DNA from: Nodosilinea sp. LEGE 06152
Lineage (GTDB): Bacteria > Cyanobacteriota > Cyanobacteriia > Phormidesmidales > Phormidesmidaceae
Direction: 5' to 3'
Assembly (NCBI RefSeq): GCF_015207525.1
Contig: NZ_JADEWR010000010.1
Span: 159,660-223,659 of the forward strand
Length of the DNA: 64,000 nt
In this document: positions 8,933 through 17,877 of the stretch, piece by piece
How the letters are laid out: the number at the start of each line of letters is the position of its first letter
Position numbering within the stretch: position 1 is the first letter of the stretch
The notes under the pieces: generated by a model
What the model was told of the DNA's origin: nothing
What the model saw: the letters and a program-made list of their open reading frames with translations, nothing else
Database searches by the model: none
Program-made: the position numbers and the translations under genes

Positions 8933-10144
8933 CTAGGGCTTAAAGTAGGTCTCCACGCAGCGCACAAACATTTCCACCCCAAGCCCCAGAGCCGTTTCAT
9001 CGAAGTCAAAGCGGGGGTGGTGGTGAGGGTAGGCCAGCGCCCTGTCGGCATTGGCCGAGCCTAAAAAGAAATAGCATCCCGGCACTTCCTGTAGAAAAAA
9101 GGCCATATCCTCGCCGCCCATAGTGTGGCAGTTGGGCACCACTCCGGCGGGGGTCTCGACCACCGCCAAAGCCACCGATCGCACCAAATCTGCCATCCCC
9201 GCATCGTTGATGACCGGCGGGTACAGCGCCCGGTAGTCAAAGCTGTAGCTAGCCCCGTGGGCCTGACAAATGCCCGCAATAATCTGCTCCATGCGGGGGG
9301 CAAAGTAGTCGGCGTAGGCGGGGTCGAAGTAGCGCACGGTGCCGCCCAAGGTAGCGGTGTCGGCAATCACGTTCTGGGCCTTACCGGCGTGAAACTGGCC
9401 TACGGTGACTACCGCCGACTTGGTGGGGTCGATGTTGCGGGCAACAATAGTTTGCAAGGCGTTGACAATCTGCGCCCCCACCACAATAGAATCGACCGTT
9501 TGGTGCGGCAGCGCCCCGTGACCGCCCTTGCCCTGCACCGTGCAGGTAAAAAATTCGGATGCTGCCATCAGCGCCCCGGTGCGCACGCCCACCGTGCCCA
9601 GAGGCAGATTATTCCACAGGTGGAGGCCAATCATGGCCTCCACATCGGGGTTCTTCAGCACCCCGGCCTCGATCATGGGTTTGGCCCCCCCCGGCCCCTC
9701 TTCGGCGGGCTGAAAGATCACTTTGATGGTGCCCGCAAAGTCACGGTGGGTGGACAGGTAGTAGGCCGTGCCGAGGGCGATCGCTACGTGGCCGTCGTGA
9801 CCGCAGGCGTGCATCACCCCGTCATGCTGCGATCGGTAGGGCACGGTGTTTTCTTCTTGAATGGGCAGGGCATCCATATCGGCGCGAATGCCCAGCACCG
9901 GGCCGGGGCGGGTACCCTCAATTACCGCTGCCACCCCGGTTTGAGCGATATTGCGCTGATACGCAATGCCCCACTGGTCGAGCTGGGCGCAGATAAAGTC
10001 GGCGGTCAGCCGTTCTTTAAACCCCAACTCGGGCTTTTGGTGCAGGCCGCGCCGCCAGGTGACCAACTGGTCTTGCAGCGCTTGGATAGCTGGGCGAATG
10101 CGATCGCGGTTGACGGGCAGCGGGGGGGCGGTGGTGGCAAACAT
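8933..10144 (-). CDS. M20 family amidohydrolase (hippurate hydrolase / IAA-amino acid hydrolase type)
   Basis: A zinc-dependent metallopeptidase-like enzyme that removes acyl groups from N-acyl amino acids; probably cytoplasmic, as no signal peptide is seen. Metal-binding and catalytic motifs are present in order: GIRADMDALPIQE, HACGHDGHVA, the FQPAEEGPGGAKPMIEAG block with the catalytic Glu pair, and the late HTMGGEDMAFFLQEVPG. Length, about 403 residues, is normal for the family. The start at 10144 (MFATTAPPLPVNRDRIRPAI) is preferred to the upstream ATG at 10189 because family members begin close to RIRPAIQALQDQLVTWRR. It stands alone and is convergent with the tail cluster. Exact substrate unknown. 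Confidence 0.88.
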   Translation of the reverse strand: MFATTAPPLPVNRDRIRPAIQALQDQLVTWRRGLHQKPELGFKERLTADFICAQLDQWGIAYQRNIAQTGVAAVIEGTRPGPVLGIRADMDALPIQEENTVPYRSQHDGVMHACGHDGHVAIALGTAYYLSTHRDFAGTIKVIFQPAEEGPGGAKPMIEAGVLKNPDVEAMIGLHLWNNLPLGTVGVRTGALMAASEFFTCTVQGKGGHGALPHQTVDSIVVGAQIVNALQTIVARNIDPTKSAVVTVGQFHAGKAQNVIADTATLGGTVRYFDPAYADYFAPRMEQIIAGICQAHGASYSFDYRALYPPVINDAGMADLVRSVALAVVETPAGVVPNCHTMGGEDMAFFLQEVPGCYFFLGSANADRALAYPHHHPRFDFDETALGLGVEMFVRCVETYFKP

Positions 10145-10293
10145 GGCGCGATAACGAAGAAATGGGGTGCAGCAGACAGTCTCGATCATAAACCAGTTGC
10201 CCCTGGCCCCTGGCGTAGATGAGCGCAGGCAAGACCCGGCTCAGCATTTGCAGTTTAATAGAAGTAGTCAATCAGTAGATATCGCTCAGGTTT

Positions 10294-10680
10294 ATGACGC
10301 TCCAGGAACTACAAGCTCAGGCGCTGCAACTCTCCGTTGAGGCCCGCTGGCAACTCGTGAATACGGTTTTGGCCTCGCTGCAAAAAGAGACGCACTGCGC
10401 CCTAATGGAACCCGACCCTGCCTTTCCCGACATTGCCTTTCGCTCCGATGCCGAAAATAGCTGGGTGCCCGTGGTGCACGGTACCAGCATTCATGTGCGA
10501 ACCGTGGTGATGGCGGCAACCGAGTGGGAGTGGTCGGTGGAGCAAATTGCCGAGGAGTACGGCCTCTCCGAAGCGCAGGTAGAAGCGGCGCTGGTGTTCT
10601 ACAAAGCCCACGGCGATGAGGTGGCGGTGACTCTCCCTGTGCAAGCACCAGCGGCTGCGATCGAATCGGCCACAGTATAG
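10294..10680 (+). CDS. DUF433 domain protein
   Basis: A 128-residue protein. The N-terminal 30 residues form a helix, and the central part (VPVVHGTSIHVRTVVMAATE, then SVEQIAEEYGLSEAQVEAAL) is the DUF433 winged-helix-like domain, often the antitoxin partner of a PIN-like toxin (family knowledge). No toxin gene follows directly; the next gene encodes a small membrane-anchored protein. A DNA-binding or antitoxin role is therefore only inferred. Confidence 0.7.
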   Translation: MTLQELQAQALQLSVEARWQLVNTVLASLQKETHCALMEPDPAFPDIAFRSDAENSWVPVVHGTSIHVRTVVMAATEWEWSVEQIAEEYGLSEAQVEAALVFYKAHGDEVAVTLPVQAPAAAIESATV

Positions 10681-10761
10681 AGGCACTCTACCTCTCCCTA
10701 CAGACAACTCAAAAATGAGTAAGCGTTAGACTGTCAACAACACAGTCACAAATGTTTACAC

Positions 10762-11034
10762 ATGCTTCCCGATCTAATGGGTGCCACCCGAGACTACTGG
10801 CGCAAGCTAGATGCCGTTGAGGCCGCCTACCAGCGCGACGAGCTAACCATAGAAGAGGTGAATGCCGAAGTTAAGGCGCTGATGGCAGAACTAGGCCAAA
10901 CTCGGCGACAGCTGCTGAGGGACTTGTGGGCGATCGCGCAAACTTTTGTCAACCAGCAGGGCGAGGCACTGGCGGGCGTGGCTGCTCTGGGTGTGCTGGC
11001 CTACGTGTGGCTGGTGGCCAACGGCCAAGCTTAA
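10762..11034 (+). CDS. Small protein with C-terminal membrane helix
   Basis: A 90-residue protein: a charged helical N-terminal region (about residues 1-60, with possible coiled-coil character) followed by one membrane helix near the C-terminus (ALAGVAALGVLAYVWLVANG). No family recognised. HIP1 sites in and after the gene and normal codon use suggest a native gene. Spacing of 81 bp from the DUF433 gene makes an operon possible but unproven. Confidence 0.5.
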   Translation: MLPDLMGATRDYWRKLDAVEAAYQRDELTIEEVNAEVKALMAELGQTRRQLLRDLWAIAQTFVNQQGEALAGVAALGVLAYVWLVANGQA

Positions 11035-11182
11035 TCAGCTCTATTGGTGTTCAGTATTTCAGTATTGAGGCTGCTTTTTTAACTGAGTGCTAAGGCAATT
11101 GCGATCGCAACGGTAAGTTTTTGGCAGGTTTAGCCAATGCAAGTTTGGGCTAGACTGATGCTAGCGAGTCGGCGTCAGCAAT

Positions 11183-11440
11183 ATGGATTTCTCCCTAACT
11201 CCTCATGCTGAGCAAGAATTAGAACGCCGAGAGATTCCGAGAGATTTTCTGAATTGTGTGCTTCAAAACCCTCAACAAATTGTGAATGAATGAGACGGCA
11301 GACGTGCTTACCAATCGCAACTTGAATTCGCTAACGGCAAGGTTTACCTGGTAAGAGCTATTGTTGATGAGGAAGTTGAACCTTGCCTGGTGATTACGAT
11401 CTACAGAACCAGTCGCATTTCAAAGTATTGGAGAGCTTAG
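11183..11440 (+). pseudogene. DUF4258 gene broken by an in-frame TGA
   Basis: Reads MDFSLTPHAEQELERREIPR, continues to residue 36, then meets TGA at 11291-11293, and resumes in the same frame (DGRRAYQSQLEFANGKVYLV, ending YRTSRISKYWRA) to TAG 11438-11440. Both halves fit DUF4258, a small RelE/HigB-like fold (PHAEQELERR opening; IYRTSRI ending). The intact DUF2283 gene follows 2 bp later, the usual partner order. Either the gene is inactive through a nonsense mutation, or the base is a sequencing error. An intact copy of the same gene pair lies at 12318-12898. Confidence 0.7.
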
Positions 11441-11442
11441 CC

Positions 11443-11640
11443 ATGAAGGTGGTGTACGACGCTGAGGTCGATGTCTTACGCATTCTATTCAGCGATGCAG
11501 TTATAGAAGAAAGCGATGAAGATAAACCCGGCACCATATTGGACTATGACGAGGCTGGAAACATTGTAGGGCTTGAGATTTTAGACGCCTCGAAACGCAT
11601 AACCAATCCGCGATCGATTGAGCATGTAGTAACGGGTTAA
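11443..11640 (+). CDS. DUF2283 family protein
   Basis: A 65-residue protein with the family pattern: VVYDAEVDVLRILF, then a DYDEAGNIVGLEILDAS core. DUF2283 proteins are commonly the second gene of a DUF4258/DUF2283 pair thought to be a toxin-antitoxin system (established association, function inferred). Start ATG 11443 is 2 bp after the stop of the broken DUF4258 gene; in-frame sequence from 11383 lies inside that gene and is not the real start. With its partner inactivated it would be an orphan. Confidence 0.75.
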   Translation: MKVVYDAEVDVLRILFSDAVIEESDEDKPGTILDYDEAGNIVGLEILDASKRITNPRSIEHVVTG

Positions 11641-11645
11641 ATACG

Positions 11646-12311
11646 ATGAAAGTAAAGCATGTGATCAACCTCCACAAAGGCGCTACCGCTTTTTTCATCG
11701 TGGCTCTGATGGTGGCCTACCAAAACTTTGGCCTGGGGCCGTGGGTCTATCTAGCGCTCCACGGCACCTACGGCATGCTGTGGCTGCTGAAAGATCGCCT
11801 GTACCCCGACAAGCAGTGGGAGCAAACCATTAATCTAGGGGCCGGAGCTTTCACCTTTGGCTTTCTGGGTCTCTATTGGGTGGCTCCCTTTTTGCTGATT
11901 AGCCGAGGGGTAGAGCCGCCGTTGCCGCTGGTATCGGCGGCGATCGCCATCAACATTCTGGGCGTATTTCTGCACTACGCCAGCGATGCCCAAAAATACT
12001 TCACCCTCAAGTATCAGCCGGGGTTAATTACGGAGGGGCTTTTTGCCCGCTGCCGCAACACCAACTACCTGGGCGAGATCTTAATCTATCTCTCCTTTGC
12101 CCTGCTGGCGATGCACTGGCTGCCCTTTGCTATTTTGGGGCTGGTTGCGGCCCTGGTATTTGTGCCCAACATGCGCAAAAAGGACGAGTCCCTATCGCGC
12201 TATCCAGAATTTGCGGACTACAAAGCGCGATCGGGGATTCTGCTGCCGCAGCTGTTTGGAGGTACTGGTGCTCAGGTAGCTTCCTCTGTGCAACCGCAGC
12301 TGGAGGATTAA
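11646..12311 (+). CDS. DUF1295 / isoprenylcysteine methyltransferase-like membrane protein
   Basis: A 221-residue integral membrane protein with about five to six hydrophobic segments (for example GATAFFIVALMVAYQNFGLG and LVSAAIAINILGVFLHYASD). The C-terminal part has RCRNTNYLGEILIYLSFALL followed by P-N-M-R-K-K-D-E and a Y-P-E-F-A-D-Y segment, the signature of the steroid 5-alpha reductase / ICMT-type fold (DUF1295). The enzymatic reaction and substrate in bacteria are uncertain. It starts 5 bp after the DUF2283 stop but is probably unrelated to that pair. Confidence 0.7.
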   Translation: MKVKHVINLHKGATAFFIVALMVAYQNFGLGPWVYLALHGTYGMLWLLKDRLYPDKQWEQTINLGAGAFTFGFLGLYWVAPFLLISRGVEPPLPLVSAAIAINILGVFLHYASDAQKYFTLKYQPGLITEGLFARCRNTNYLGEILIYLSFALLAMHWLPFAILGLVAALVFVPNMRKKDESLSRYPEFADYKARSGILLPQLFGGTGAQVASSVQPQLED

Positions 12312-12317
12312 CTGACC

Positions 12318-12635
12318 TTAAGCGCTTTGCAGCAAAGCTTGCTGGTTTTGCAAGATTTGTCTGGCGAAGGCGAGCTTGGCTTGCAGGTCGGCATCGGCGA
12401 TCGCCTCCAAAAAGCGCATAAATTCCACCTGCTGCTCCAGGTTTCGAAATGGGAAAGCTTTAATGGCAAGCTCGGGTAGATTAGCGCTTACCCTTAGCAA
12501 CTCAACCCCAACCACCCGCTCATCGGCATCATAGTCGTATATCACATCGGGTTCTATCGAATCAGACTCTATAATTTCACCCTCAGCCAGGCGTAGGTAA
12601 AGAGCATCAACGTCGGGATCGTATTCAATATTCAT
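12318..12635 (-). CDS. DUF2283 family protein (intact pair)
   Basis: A 105-residue protein: MNIEYDPDVDALYLRLAEGE, then IYDYDADERVVGVELLRVS, the DUF2283 core, followed by a C-terminal helical extension of about 40 residues (LEQQVEFMRFLEAIADAD) that the other DUF2283 protein in this window lacks. Its start overlaps the stop of the DUF4258 gene by 4 bases, so the two are translationally coupled. Probable antitoxin-like partner; role inferred from the family association. Confidence 0.75.
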   Translation of the reverse strand: MNIEYDPDVDALYLRLAEGEIIESDSIEPDVIYDYDADERVVGVELLRVSANLPELAIKAFPFRNLEQQVEFMRFLEAIADADLQAKLAFARQILQNQQALLQSA

Positions 12636-12898
12636 AGCCTGCCACGTATGCGCCTGTCGAAGTGGATCGTCACTATATGCCAGGGATTGGTAGCCCTATT
12701 GTAAACAACCTTCAAGATACGCCCGTCGGCCTCTGGTATTGCCCGATAAGCACACTGGCAGGTGGGGTCTCCTGGATGGGGCTCAGTCAGGGCTGGCTCT
12801 GCAAGCGTAAGAGTAACCCAAGCCCACTCGATTTTGCGCTCAGCTAGTCTCAGCTCGGCATGGCGACTCAAGCTGTAGGGGATTTTGTCATTAGCCAT
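12632..12898 (-). CDS. DUF4258 family protein (intact pair)
   Basis: An 88-residue protein with LSRHAELRLAERKIEWAWV and a C-terminal VVYNRATNPWHIVTIHFDRR, the DUF4258 pattern. The start at 12898 (MANDKIPYSL) is chosen; an upstream in-frame ATG at 12919 is possible. It is the first gene of a two-gene unit with the overlapping DUF2283 gene. The family has a RelE/HigB-like layout but ribonuclease activity is not generally proven. It is a complete version of the pair that is broken at 11183-11640 and has diverged in sequence from it. Confidence 0.72.
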   Translation of the reverse strand: MANDKIPYSLSRHAELRLAERKIEWAWVTLTLAEPALTEPHPGDPTCQCAYRAIPEADGRILKVVYNRATNPWHIVTIHFDRRIRGRL

Positions 12899-12986
12899 TG
12901 GGGCTAGGTAGGAATGCACAACCGCCGACTTCCCCCGCCAGCATACCCTAGGGTCTATGATCTAAGGGTTCATGACCCGGCCCCCC

Positions 12987-14918
12987 ATGACTTTATTCAC
13001 TCTGCGCTCTGCCACCAAAGACTTTGGCATCAAGGAAATTCTCCGCGATGCCAGCTTTAGCCTGGATGAGGGCGACAAGGTGGGCCTGATTGGCACCAAC
13101 GGCTCGGGTAAATCGACGCTGCTGAAGATGATTGCGGGGCTGGAGCCCTTCGACGGCGGCGAGTTTTGGGTCAACCCCGGGGCTAAGATTGTCTATCTGC
13201 CCCAGCAGCCCGACTTTGAGGCCGATCGCACTGTTCTAGAGCAGGTCTTTGCCGACGCGGGCGAACAGATGGCGCTGATTCGCGAGTACGAAGATATCTC
13301 CCACCACATGGCCCAGGGTACGGGCGACGCCGACGCTCTGATGGCCAAACTCTCAGCGGTATCGGAAAAAATTGCCGCCGCTGACGCCTGGGATTTAGAG
13401 ACCAACGCCAAGGCCATTCTCAGCCGCCTGGGCATTGACGACTTTGATGCCAGAGTGGGCGATCTGTCGGGGGGGTATAGGAAAAGGGTCGCGATCGCCG
13501 CTGCCCTGCTCTCCGACCCCGACGCCCTGCTGATGGATGAGCCCACCAACCACCTCGATGCCGAATCGGTGGAGTGGCTGCAGAGCTATCTGGGCGGCTT
13601 TCGCGGTGCGCTGCTGTTGATCACCCACGATCGCTACTTTCTCGACCAGGTTACCAACCGCATTCTTGAGATTGACCGGGGTGACCTCTACAGCTACGCG
13701 GGCAACTACGCCTACTACCTGGAGAAAAAAGCCCTAGCCGAAGCTGCCGACCAGAGTACCCAGAAGAAGCACGCCGGGGTGCTGCGCCGCGAGCTGGAAT
13801 GGCTCAAGCGCGGCCCCAAGGCCCGCAGCACCAAGCAAAAGGCCCGCATCGATCGCATCGGCGACATGCAAAACCGCGAGTTTAAAGAATCCCTTGGCAA
13901 GGTGGACATTTCCACCGTCGGTCGCCGCATTGGCAAGAAGGTGATCGAGCTAGAGAATGTCTCTAAAAGCTACGAAGACCGGCTGCTGTTTAAAGACTTC
14001 ACCTACGCCTTTGCTCCCGACGATCGCATCGGCATCATCGGCCCCAACGGCGTCGGCAAATCGACCCTGATGAACGTGATCACCGGGCGGCTAGAGCCCG
14101 ACAGCGGCACCGTCGATATTGGCACCACCATCCATGTCGGCTACTTTGACCAGCATTCTGAAGACCTGTTTGCCAACCCCAGCCAGCGGGTAATCGAGTA
14201 CCTCAAAGAAACCGCTGAACTGGTCACCACCAACGACGGCAGCGTAATCACCGCCTCCCAAATGCTGGAAAGGTTTTTGTTCACCTCCAACCAGCAGTAC
14301 GCCCCGCTCGAAAAGCTGTCCGGTGGCGAGCGGCGGCGACTATTTTTGCTGCGGGTGCTGCTCTCGGCCCCGAACCTGCTGATTCTCGACGAGCCCACCA
14401 ACGACCTCGACGTGCAGACCCTCGGCGTGCTCGAAGAATACCTAGAGGAGTTCAACGGCTGCGTAATTGTGGTCTCCCACGATCGCTACTTTCTCGATCG
14501 CACCGTCAACACTATCTTTGCCTTTGAGGGCAACGGCGTGCTGCGCAACTATCCCGGCAACTACTCGGTCTATTTAGACTACAAAAAAGCGGCCTCAGAC
14601 ACTCAAAAAGAGAACGACAAACAAGCCGCTGCTAGCAAAACTCAGGCTGGCTCTGCTCAAACAATAGCTAAGGCGGAGCCAACTCCCGATGCCAAAGCCA
14701 AAAAGCTTTCTTACAAAGAAAAGCGAGAATATGAGCAGCTTGAAGCCCAAATTCCCGCTATGGAAGCTGAAAAAGAAGCGCTAGAAAAACAGCTCTATGG
14801 TAACCCGCCCAGCGACTACGCCGAGGTGACAAAGCTCTCAGAGCGTCTGGGCGAACTCACTACCACCATCGACACTTCTACCGAACGCTGGATGGAGCTA
14901 GCGGAGCGGATGGAGTAG
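12987..14918 (+). CDS. ABC-F family ATPase, Uup-like
   Basis: A soluble tandem ABC ATPase of the ABC-F class, which acts on ribosomes or DNA structures rather than in transport. Two nucleotide-binding domains are visible: Walker A GTNGSGKSTL with signature LSGGYRKRV, and Walker A GPNGVGKSTL with signature LSGGERRRL, each with a DEPTNHLD- or DEPTNDLD-type Walker B. The linker between them is rich in K/R (GPKARSTKQKARIDRIG). The C-terminal about 90 residues form a charged coiled coil (YKEKREYEQLEAQIPAMEAE), as in Uup. ATG 12987 (MTLFTLRSATKDFG) fits the family start; ATG 12972 would add five residues. A strong hairpin follows the gene. Confidence 0.88.
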   Translation: MTLFTLRSATKDFGIKEILRDASFSLDEGDKVGLIGTNGSGKSTLLKMIAGLEPFDGGEFWVNPGAKIVYLPQQPDFEADRTVLEQVFADAGEQMALIREYEDISHHMAQGTGDADALMAKLSAVSEKIAAADAWDLETNAKAILSRLGIDDFDARVGDLSGGYRKRVAIAAALLSDPDALLMDEPTNHLDAESVEWLQSYLGGFRGALLLITHDRYFLDQVTNRILEIDRGDLYSYAGNYAYYLEKKALAEAADQSTQKKHAGVLRRELEWLKRGPKARSTKQKARIDRIGDMQNREFKESLGKVDISTVGRRIGKKVIELENVSKSYEDRLLFKDFTYAFAPDDRIGIIGPNGVGKSTLMNVITGRLEPDSGTVDIGTTIHVGYFDQHSEDLFANPSQRVIEYLKETAELVTTNDGSVITASQMLERFLFTSNQQYAPLEKLSGGERRRLFLLRVLLSAPNLLILDEPTNDLDVQTLGVLEEYLEEFNGCVIVVSHDRYFLDRTVNTIFAFEGNGVLRNYPGNYSVYLDYKKAASDTQKENDKQAAASKTQAGSAQTIAKAEPTPDAKAKKLSYKEKREYEQLEAQIPAMEAEKEALEKQLYGNPPSDYAEVTKLSERLGELTTTIDTSTERWMELAERME

Positions 14919-14964
14919 CCCACCGGAGGTCTCCAGTCGTTCCGCTAGCTCGACGCAGTGTAGG

Positions 14965-15005
14965 GCAGCTCCTGTCGGCGGCAAGGTACCGCCGACAGGA
15001 GCTGC
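14965..15005. terminator. 17-bp inverted repeat downstream of the ABC-F gene
   Basis: Arms 14965-14981 and 14989-15005 (GCAGCTCCTGTCGGCGG and its exact reverse complement) flank a 7-base loop. It is placed between convergent genes (ABC-F on +, repeat protein on -), fitting a bidirectional terminator, but there is no T-tract after it, so it may instead be a member of a palindromic repeat family. Confidence 0.5.
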
Positions 15006-15090
15006 AAAGGGATAGTCCATTCTGCGTCAGTGGCAGGCGATCGCGCCCTAATCAAGGCCTCAACGGAGGCCTCAATTCAGGAGAGTGCGA

Positions 15091-15640
15091 TTACTGGCCA
15101 GGGGTGGCGCGGTTGTTGGGGCTTTGGGAGTTAGGGGCCACAACACCAGGAAGGTTTGAATCCTGGTTTTGTGTACCTGTGGTGGGCCGCTGCTGCTGGT
15201 TAGGGCTGGTGCTCTGACCGGGGGTGGTGCGGTTGTTGGGGCTTTGATCGTTGGGCGACACAACACCGGGACGGTTTGTATCCTGGTTCATATCCATCAT
15301 CGGCCGCTGCTGTTGGTTAGGGCTGGTGCTCTGACCAGGGGTGGTGCGGTTGTTGGGGCTTTGGTCGTTGGGCGACACAACACCGGGACGGCTTGTATCC
15401 TGGTTTTGCGTACCCGTAGCAGGCCGCTGCTGCTGGTTAGGAGTGGTTCCCTGGCCGGGGACAGCGCGGTTGTTAGGGCTCATATCGTTGGGGGCCACAA
15501 CACCGGGAACGGCGTTGGTATCTTGGTTACGCATATCCATCGAGGGCTCTTCCCGGTTAGGGCTGGTGCTCTGACCAGGGGTAGCGCGGTTGTTGGGGCT
15601 TTGGGAGTTAGGTGCTACAACACCGGGAACGGCGTTCGTG
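15091..15640 (-). repeat. Tandem DNA repeat coding for the PGVV/SPNN units
   Basis: Tandem repeat of roughly 115-120 bp, about 4.5 copies, in frame with the secreted protein. Central copies (around 15220-15420) are the most alike and the outer ones have diverged, as expected from slippage or unequal crossing over. Confidence 0.7.
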
Positions 15641-15912
15641 TTTTGACGCTGGTTGTTGCGATCGCTGGAACCGTAGTTGTTCGCGTCGTAGGCATCAAAA
15701 TCAGCCGAATTGGCCATCGGAACAGCGCGGTTGTTAGGCCCAATATCGCTAGGAGAGAGCACGCCTCGGGTCAGGCTGTTGCCTCGGTATTCAAATCGGC
15801 TCATGACGCCATCTCTGGCACCTGCGGCGCTAAGAGTATCTTGAGCTTGGGCAGTTGCTCCTACGGCCAGGGCCATAGTGGCAGACAAAGAACATAGAAT
15901 AAAGCGTTTCAT
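15091..15912 (-). CDS. Secreted Asn/Pro/Gln-rich tandem-repeat protein
   Basis: A 273-residue protein with a clear signal peptide (MKRFILCSLSATMALAVGA, cleavage probably after TAQAQ). The mature part has about four and a half copies of a roughly 38-40-residue repeat containing PGVVxPNxxSPNNRxxPGQ followed by a variable QQQRP/GTQNQ spacer; the last copy is cut at PGQ by the stop. Composition is low-complexity, with no Cys. Role unknown: a periplasmic or cell-surface disordered protein is likely. Upstream (15913-16193) is a 281-bp intergenic region without an obvious gene. Confidence 0.65.
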   Translation of the reverse strand: MKRFILCSLSATMALAVGATAQAQDTLSAAGARDGVMSRFEYRGNSLTRGVLSPSDIGPNNRAVPMANSADFDAYDANNYGSSDRNNQRQNTNAVPGVVAPNSQSPNNRATPGQSTSPNREEPSMDMRNQDTNAVPGVVAPNDMSPNNRAVPGQGTTPNQQQRPATGTQNQDTSRPGVVSPNDQSPNNRTTPGQSTSPNQQQRPMMDMNQDTNRPGVVSPNDQSPNNRTTPGQSTSPNQQQRPTTGTQNQDSNLPGVVAPNSQSPNNRATPGQ

Positions 15913-16193
15913 TGCGTCTCCTTTTGTGGTCGTCTCACTTAAGTGCTGAGCAGCAAATCTAGAGTTGTTTTAGATTTAAACGAGAGTCAGTATCGAAGCA
16001 GTAAATGCCTGCTGAAATTGCCCGTTAAAATCAGGTTGAAACTAGCTTTGCTGCATCACCTTAAACTAACGATAATTTGGAAGGCATCAATCGACTAATA
16101 GTTGTAGATTTGCCGTCCTAAAGACGCTTCTGTAGAAGGAGAGAAAGATTATACCAATCGCGGGAACATAGTCTTGAGGAAATGCGTAGCTGT

Positions 16194-16916
16194 CTATCCT
16201 GTATTAGAATTAGCGCTTATCTCTCGCTGCACAGCTAGACCAATGCTGAGAGCTTCTTGCAAAAATTGTCGATACTCACTAGCCTGATGGTTGCTGTGCA
16301 GGGTTTGCAGCGTTGTCAAATTAATTTCAATAGTGGCAAACAATTCCTGCTGGCGCTGCACGATCGCCCGATGGCGACGCAGAATAGTTTCGGTTCTGAG
16401 GGCAGAGATCAGGCTGTCGCGGGTGGCCTGGAGGGCAGCCAGCACCTCCGTGCGATCGCAGAGTTCGGCGTCGACCATCCGTACCGCTTCGAGTTCATCC
16501 ATGATGTGCAGCGCCTGGATGATGTCGTTGTGGCGATCGCACTCGTCAAGCAGGCGGGCCAGGGAGACGAAGGCCTTGGCGCGATGCCACTGGTAGAAAT
16601 GCCAGGCTACTGCCCCCAGCGCGATCGCCGTCGCTACCCCCAGCACCAGCTTGCCAAACTGGTCGAAGCCTGCCCGATGGCGCACCAGCACGAGCCCTAG
16701 CCCCAGGCAAACGATAAACGCTGTCCCCAGCACTAGGCTTTCTGTGAGTAGCAGCGATAGAATTTTGCGGCGCGGTAGTCTCCAGGGGCCAGTCTTTGAC
16801 CGTCGCCACACCGAGGGGCGGATCATACCGCCCATAAAAACCGAGCTAATGTCTAACCCGGTCAGCTGGTCGAGTTCGCTCTGAGTAATGCGCAGCGCCT
16901 GCAAATCAGATCTCAT
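16194..16916 (-). CDS. Hypothetical protein with two membrane helices
   Basis: A 240-residue protein. The N-terminal 50 residues are soluble (LQALRITQSELDQLTGLDIS), then come two membrane helices (LTESLVLGTAFIVCLGLGLV and LVLGVATAIALGAVAWHFYQ), then a long cytoplasmic helical region with possible coiled coil (from about residue 110, DECDRHNDIIQALHIMDELE) to the end. No catalytic motif recognised. A HIP1 site and normal codon use suggest a native cyanobacterial gene. It lies upstream of, and in the same direction as, the next membrane protein gene, 105 bp away. Confidence 0.5.
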   Translation of the reverse strand: MRSDLQALRITQSELDQLTGLDISSVFMGGMIRPSVWRRSKTGPWRLPRRKILSLLLTESLVLGTAFIVCLGLGLVLVRHRAGFDQFGKLVLGVATAIALGAVAWHFYQWHRAKAFVSLARLLDECDRHNDIIQALHIMDELEAVRMVDAELCDRTEVLAALQATRDSLISALRTETILRRHRAIVQRQQELFATIEINLTTLQTLHSNHQASEYRQFLQEALSIGLAVQREISANSNTG

Positions 16917-17021
16917 TAAGTTTGAGTTGGGAGAAAACAGTTTGTCAGTCGTCCTTACTAACTATTCTGCTGGCTTACCAAGCCCCCCATACGGGGCTCT
17001 CAGCCAGCCCAATTTCCAGGT

Positions 17022-17702
17022 TTAGCCACCGGACAACAGCGTAAAAATGCTGTTGATTACCTGGGCGTAAAAATTGCCTTCTACCTCCCGAAATAGCTCA
17101 AACGGCTGACCCGGTGAGCCAAAGAATGGCCTTAGGGTCCAGCCCAACTGACTGCCCACCAAACCATACAGCACCAGCCAAAACAGCAGCAGTCGATTGC
17201 GAATTTTGGGCGTGTCGGCGGTGAAGTCCATAACAGAGCGAATGCCTGAGTAAAACAGCCGCACGCCGATGAAACCCGTCAGGCCAAAGATCGCTACATT
17301 GAGCAGCAAGAAGAAGTGGTAGCTGCGAATGGAGACTAAGAAGAACAGGGTAACTGGAGCAAAACTAAACAGCAGAACGCTAATTACCGCAATGGTAGTG
17401 AGGCTCAGCACCGCATACTGTCGAAAATCGGCCTTAGAGCCAAACAAGATGTCGAAAAAATAGAGCGTTGGCAAACAAATTAACAGCGTCAACAGGTAGA
17501 GGGCCGGCAGCTTGACCATCGACACTAGCAGCTGTTGCCAGCCGCTTGACGAGCCAACAATCGCCCCGTACACAGCAAAAAATAGCGAGCTGACACCCAG
17601 TAGCGAGAGAATTTTAGACTCAATCTTCTTGCCCTGGCGCACCTCTTCTAAAAAGGTAGGGCGATCGCGCAACAGTAAAAGCAGGGTTGAAAAATGTTCC
17701 AT
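17022..17702 (-). CDS. Multi-pass membrane protein (Yip1-like layout)
   Basis: A 226-residue protein with five to six membrane helices (for example ILSLLGVSSLFFAVYGAIVG and YLLTLLICLPTLYFFDILFG) after a soluble 25-residue N-terminus. The layout resembles Yip1-domain proteins; no active-site residues seen. Start ATG 17702. Function not recognised. Confidence 0.5.
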   Translation of the reverse strand: MEHFSTLLLLLRDRPTFLEEVRQGKKIESKILSLLGVSSLFFAVYGAIVGSSSGWQQLLVSMVKLPALYLLTLLICLPTLYFFDILFGSKADFRQYAVLSLTTIAVISVLLFSFAPVTLFFLVSIRSYHFFLLLNVAIFGLTGFIGVRLFYSGIRSVMDFTADTPKIRNRLLLFWLVLYGLVGSQLGWTLRPFFGSPGQPFELFREVEGNFYAQVINSIFTLLSGG

Positions 17703-17877
17703 AAATCTGACCCCAAGAGACAGCGGTTAAAGCTCACTCAGAGCATAGCCATCCCCTGGGGCAGATTAAGTCGGATAAAGTCGGCATTGAAGATAGCCCT
17801 GACGTGACCATCGCCCATGCTGGAAGCACAGGGGTCGGCCTGGGCACCAGGTAGCTTTAGCCCAGGGCTGAGCAGCC

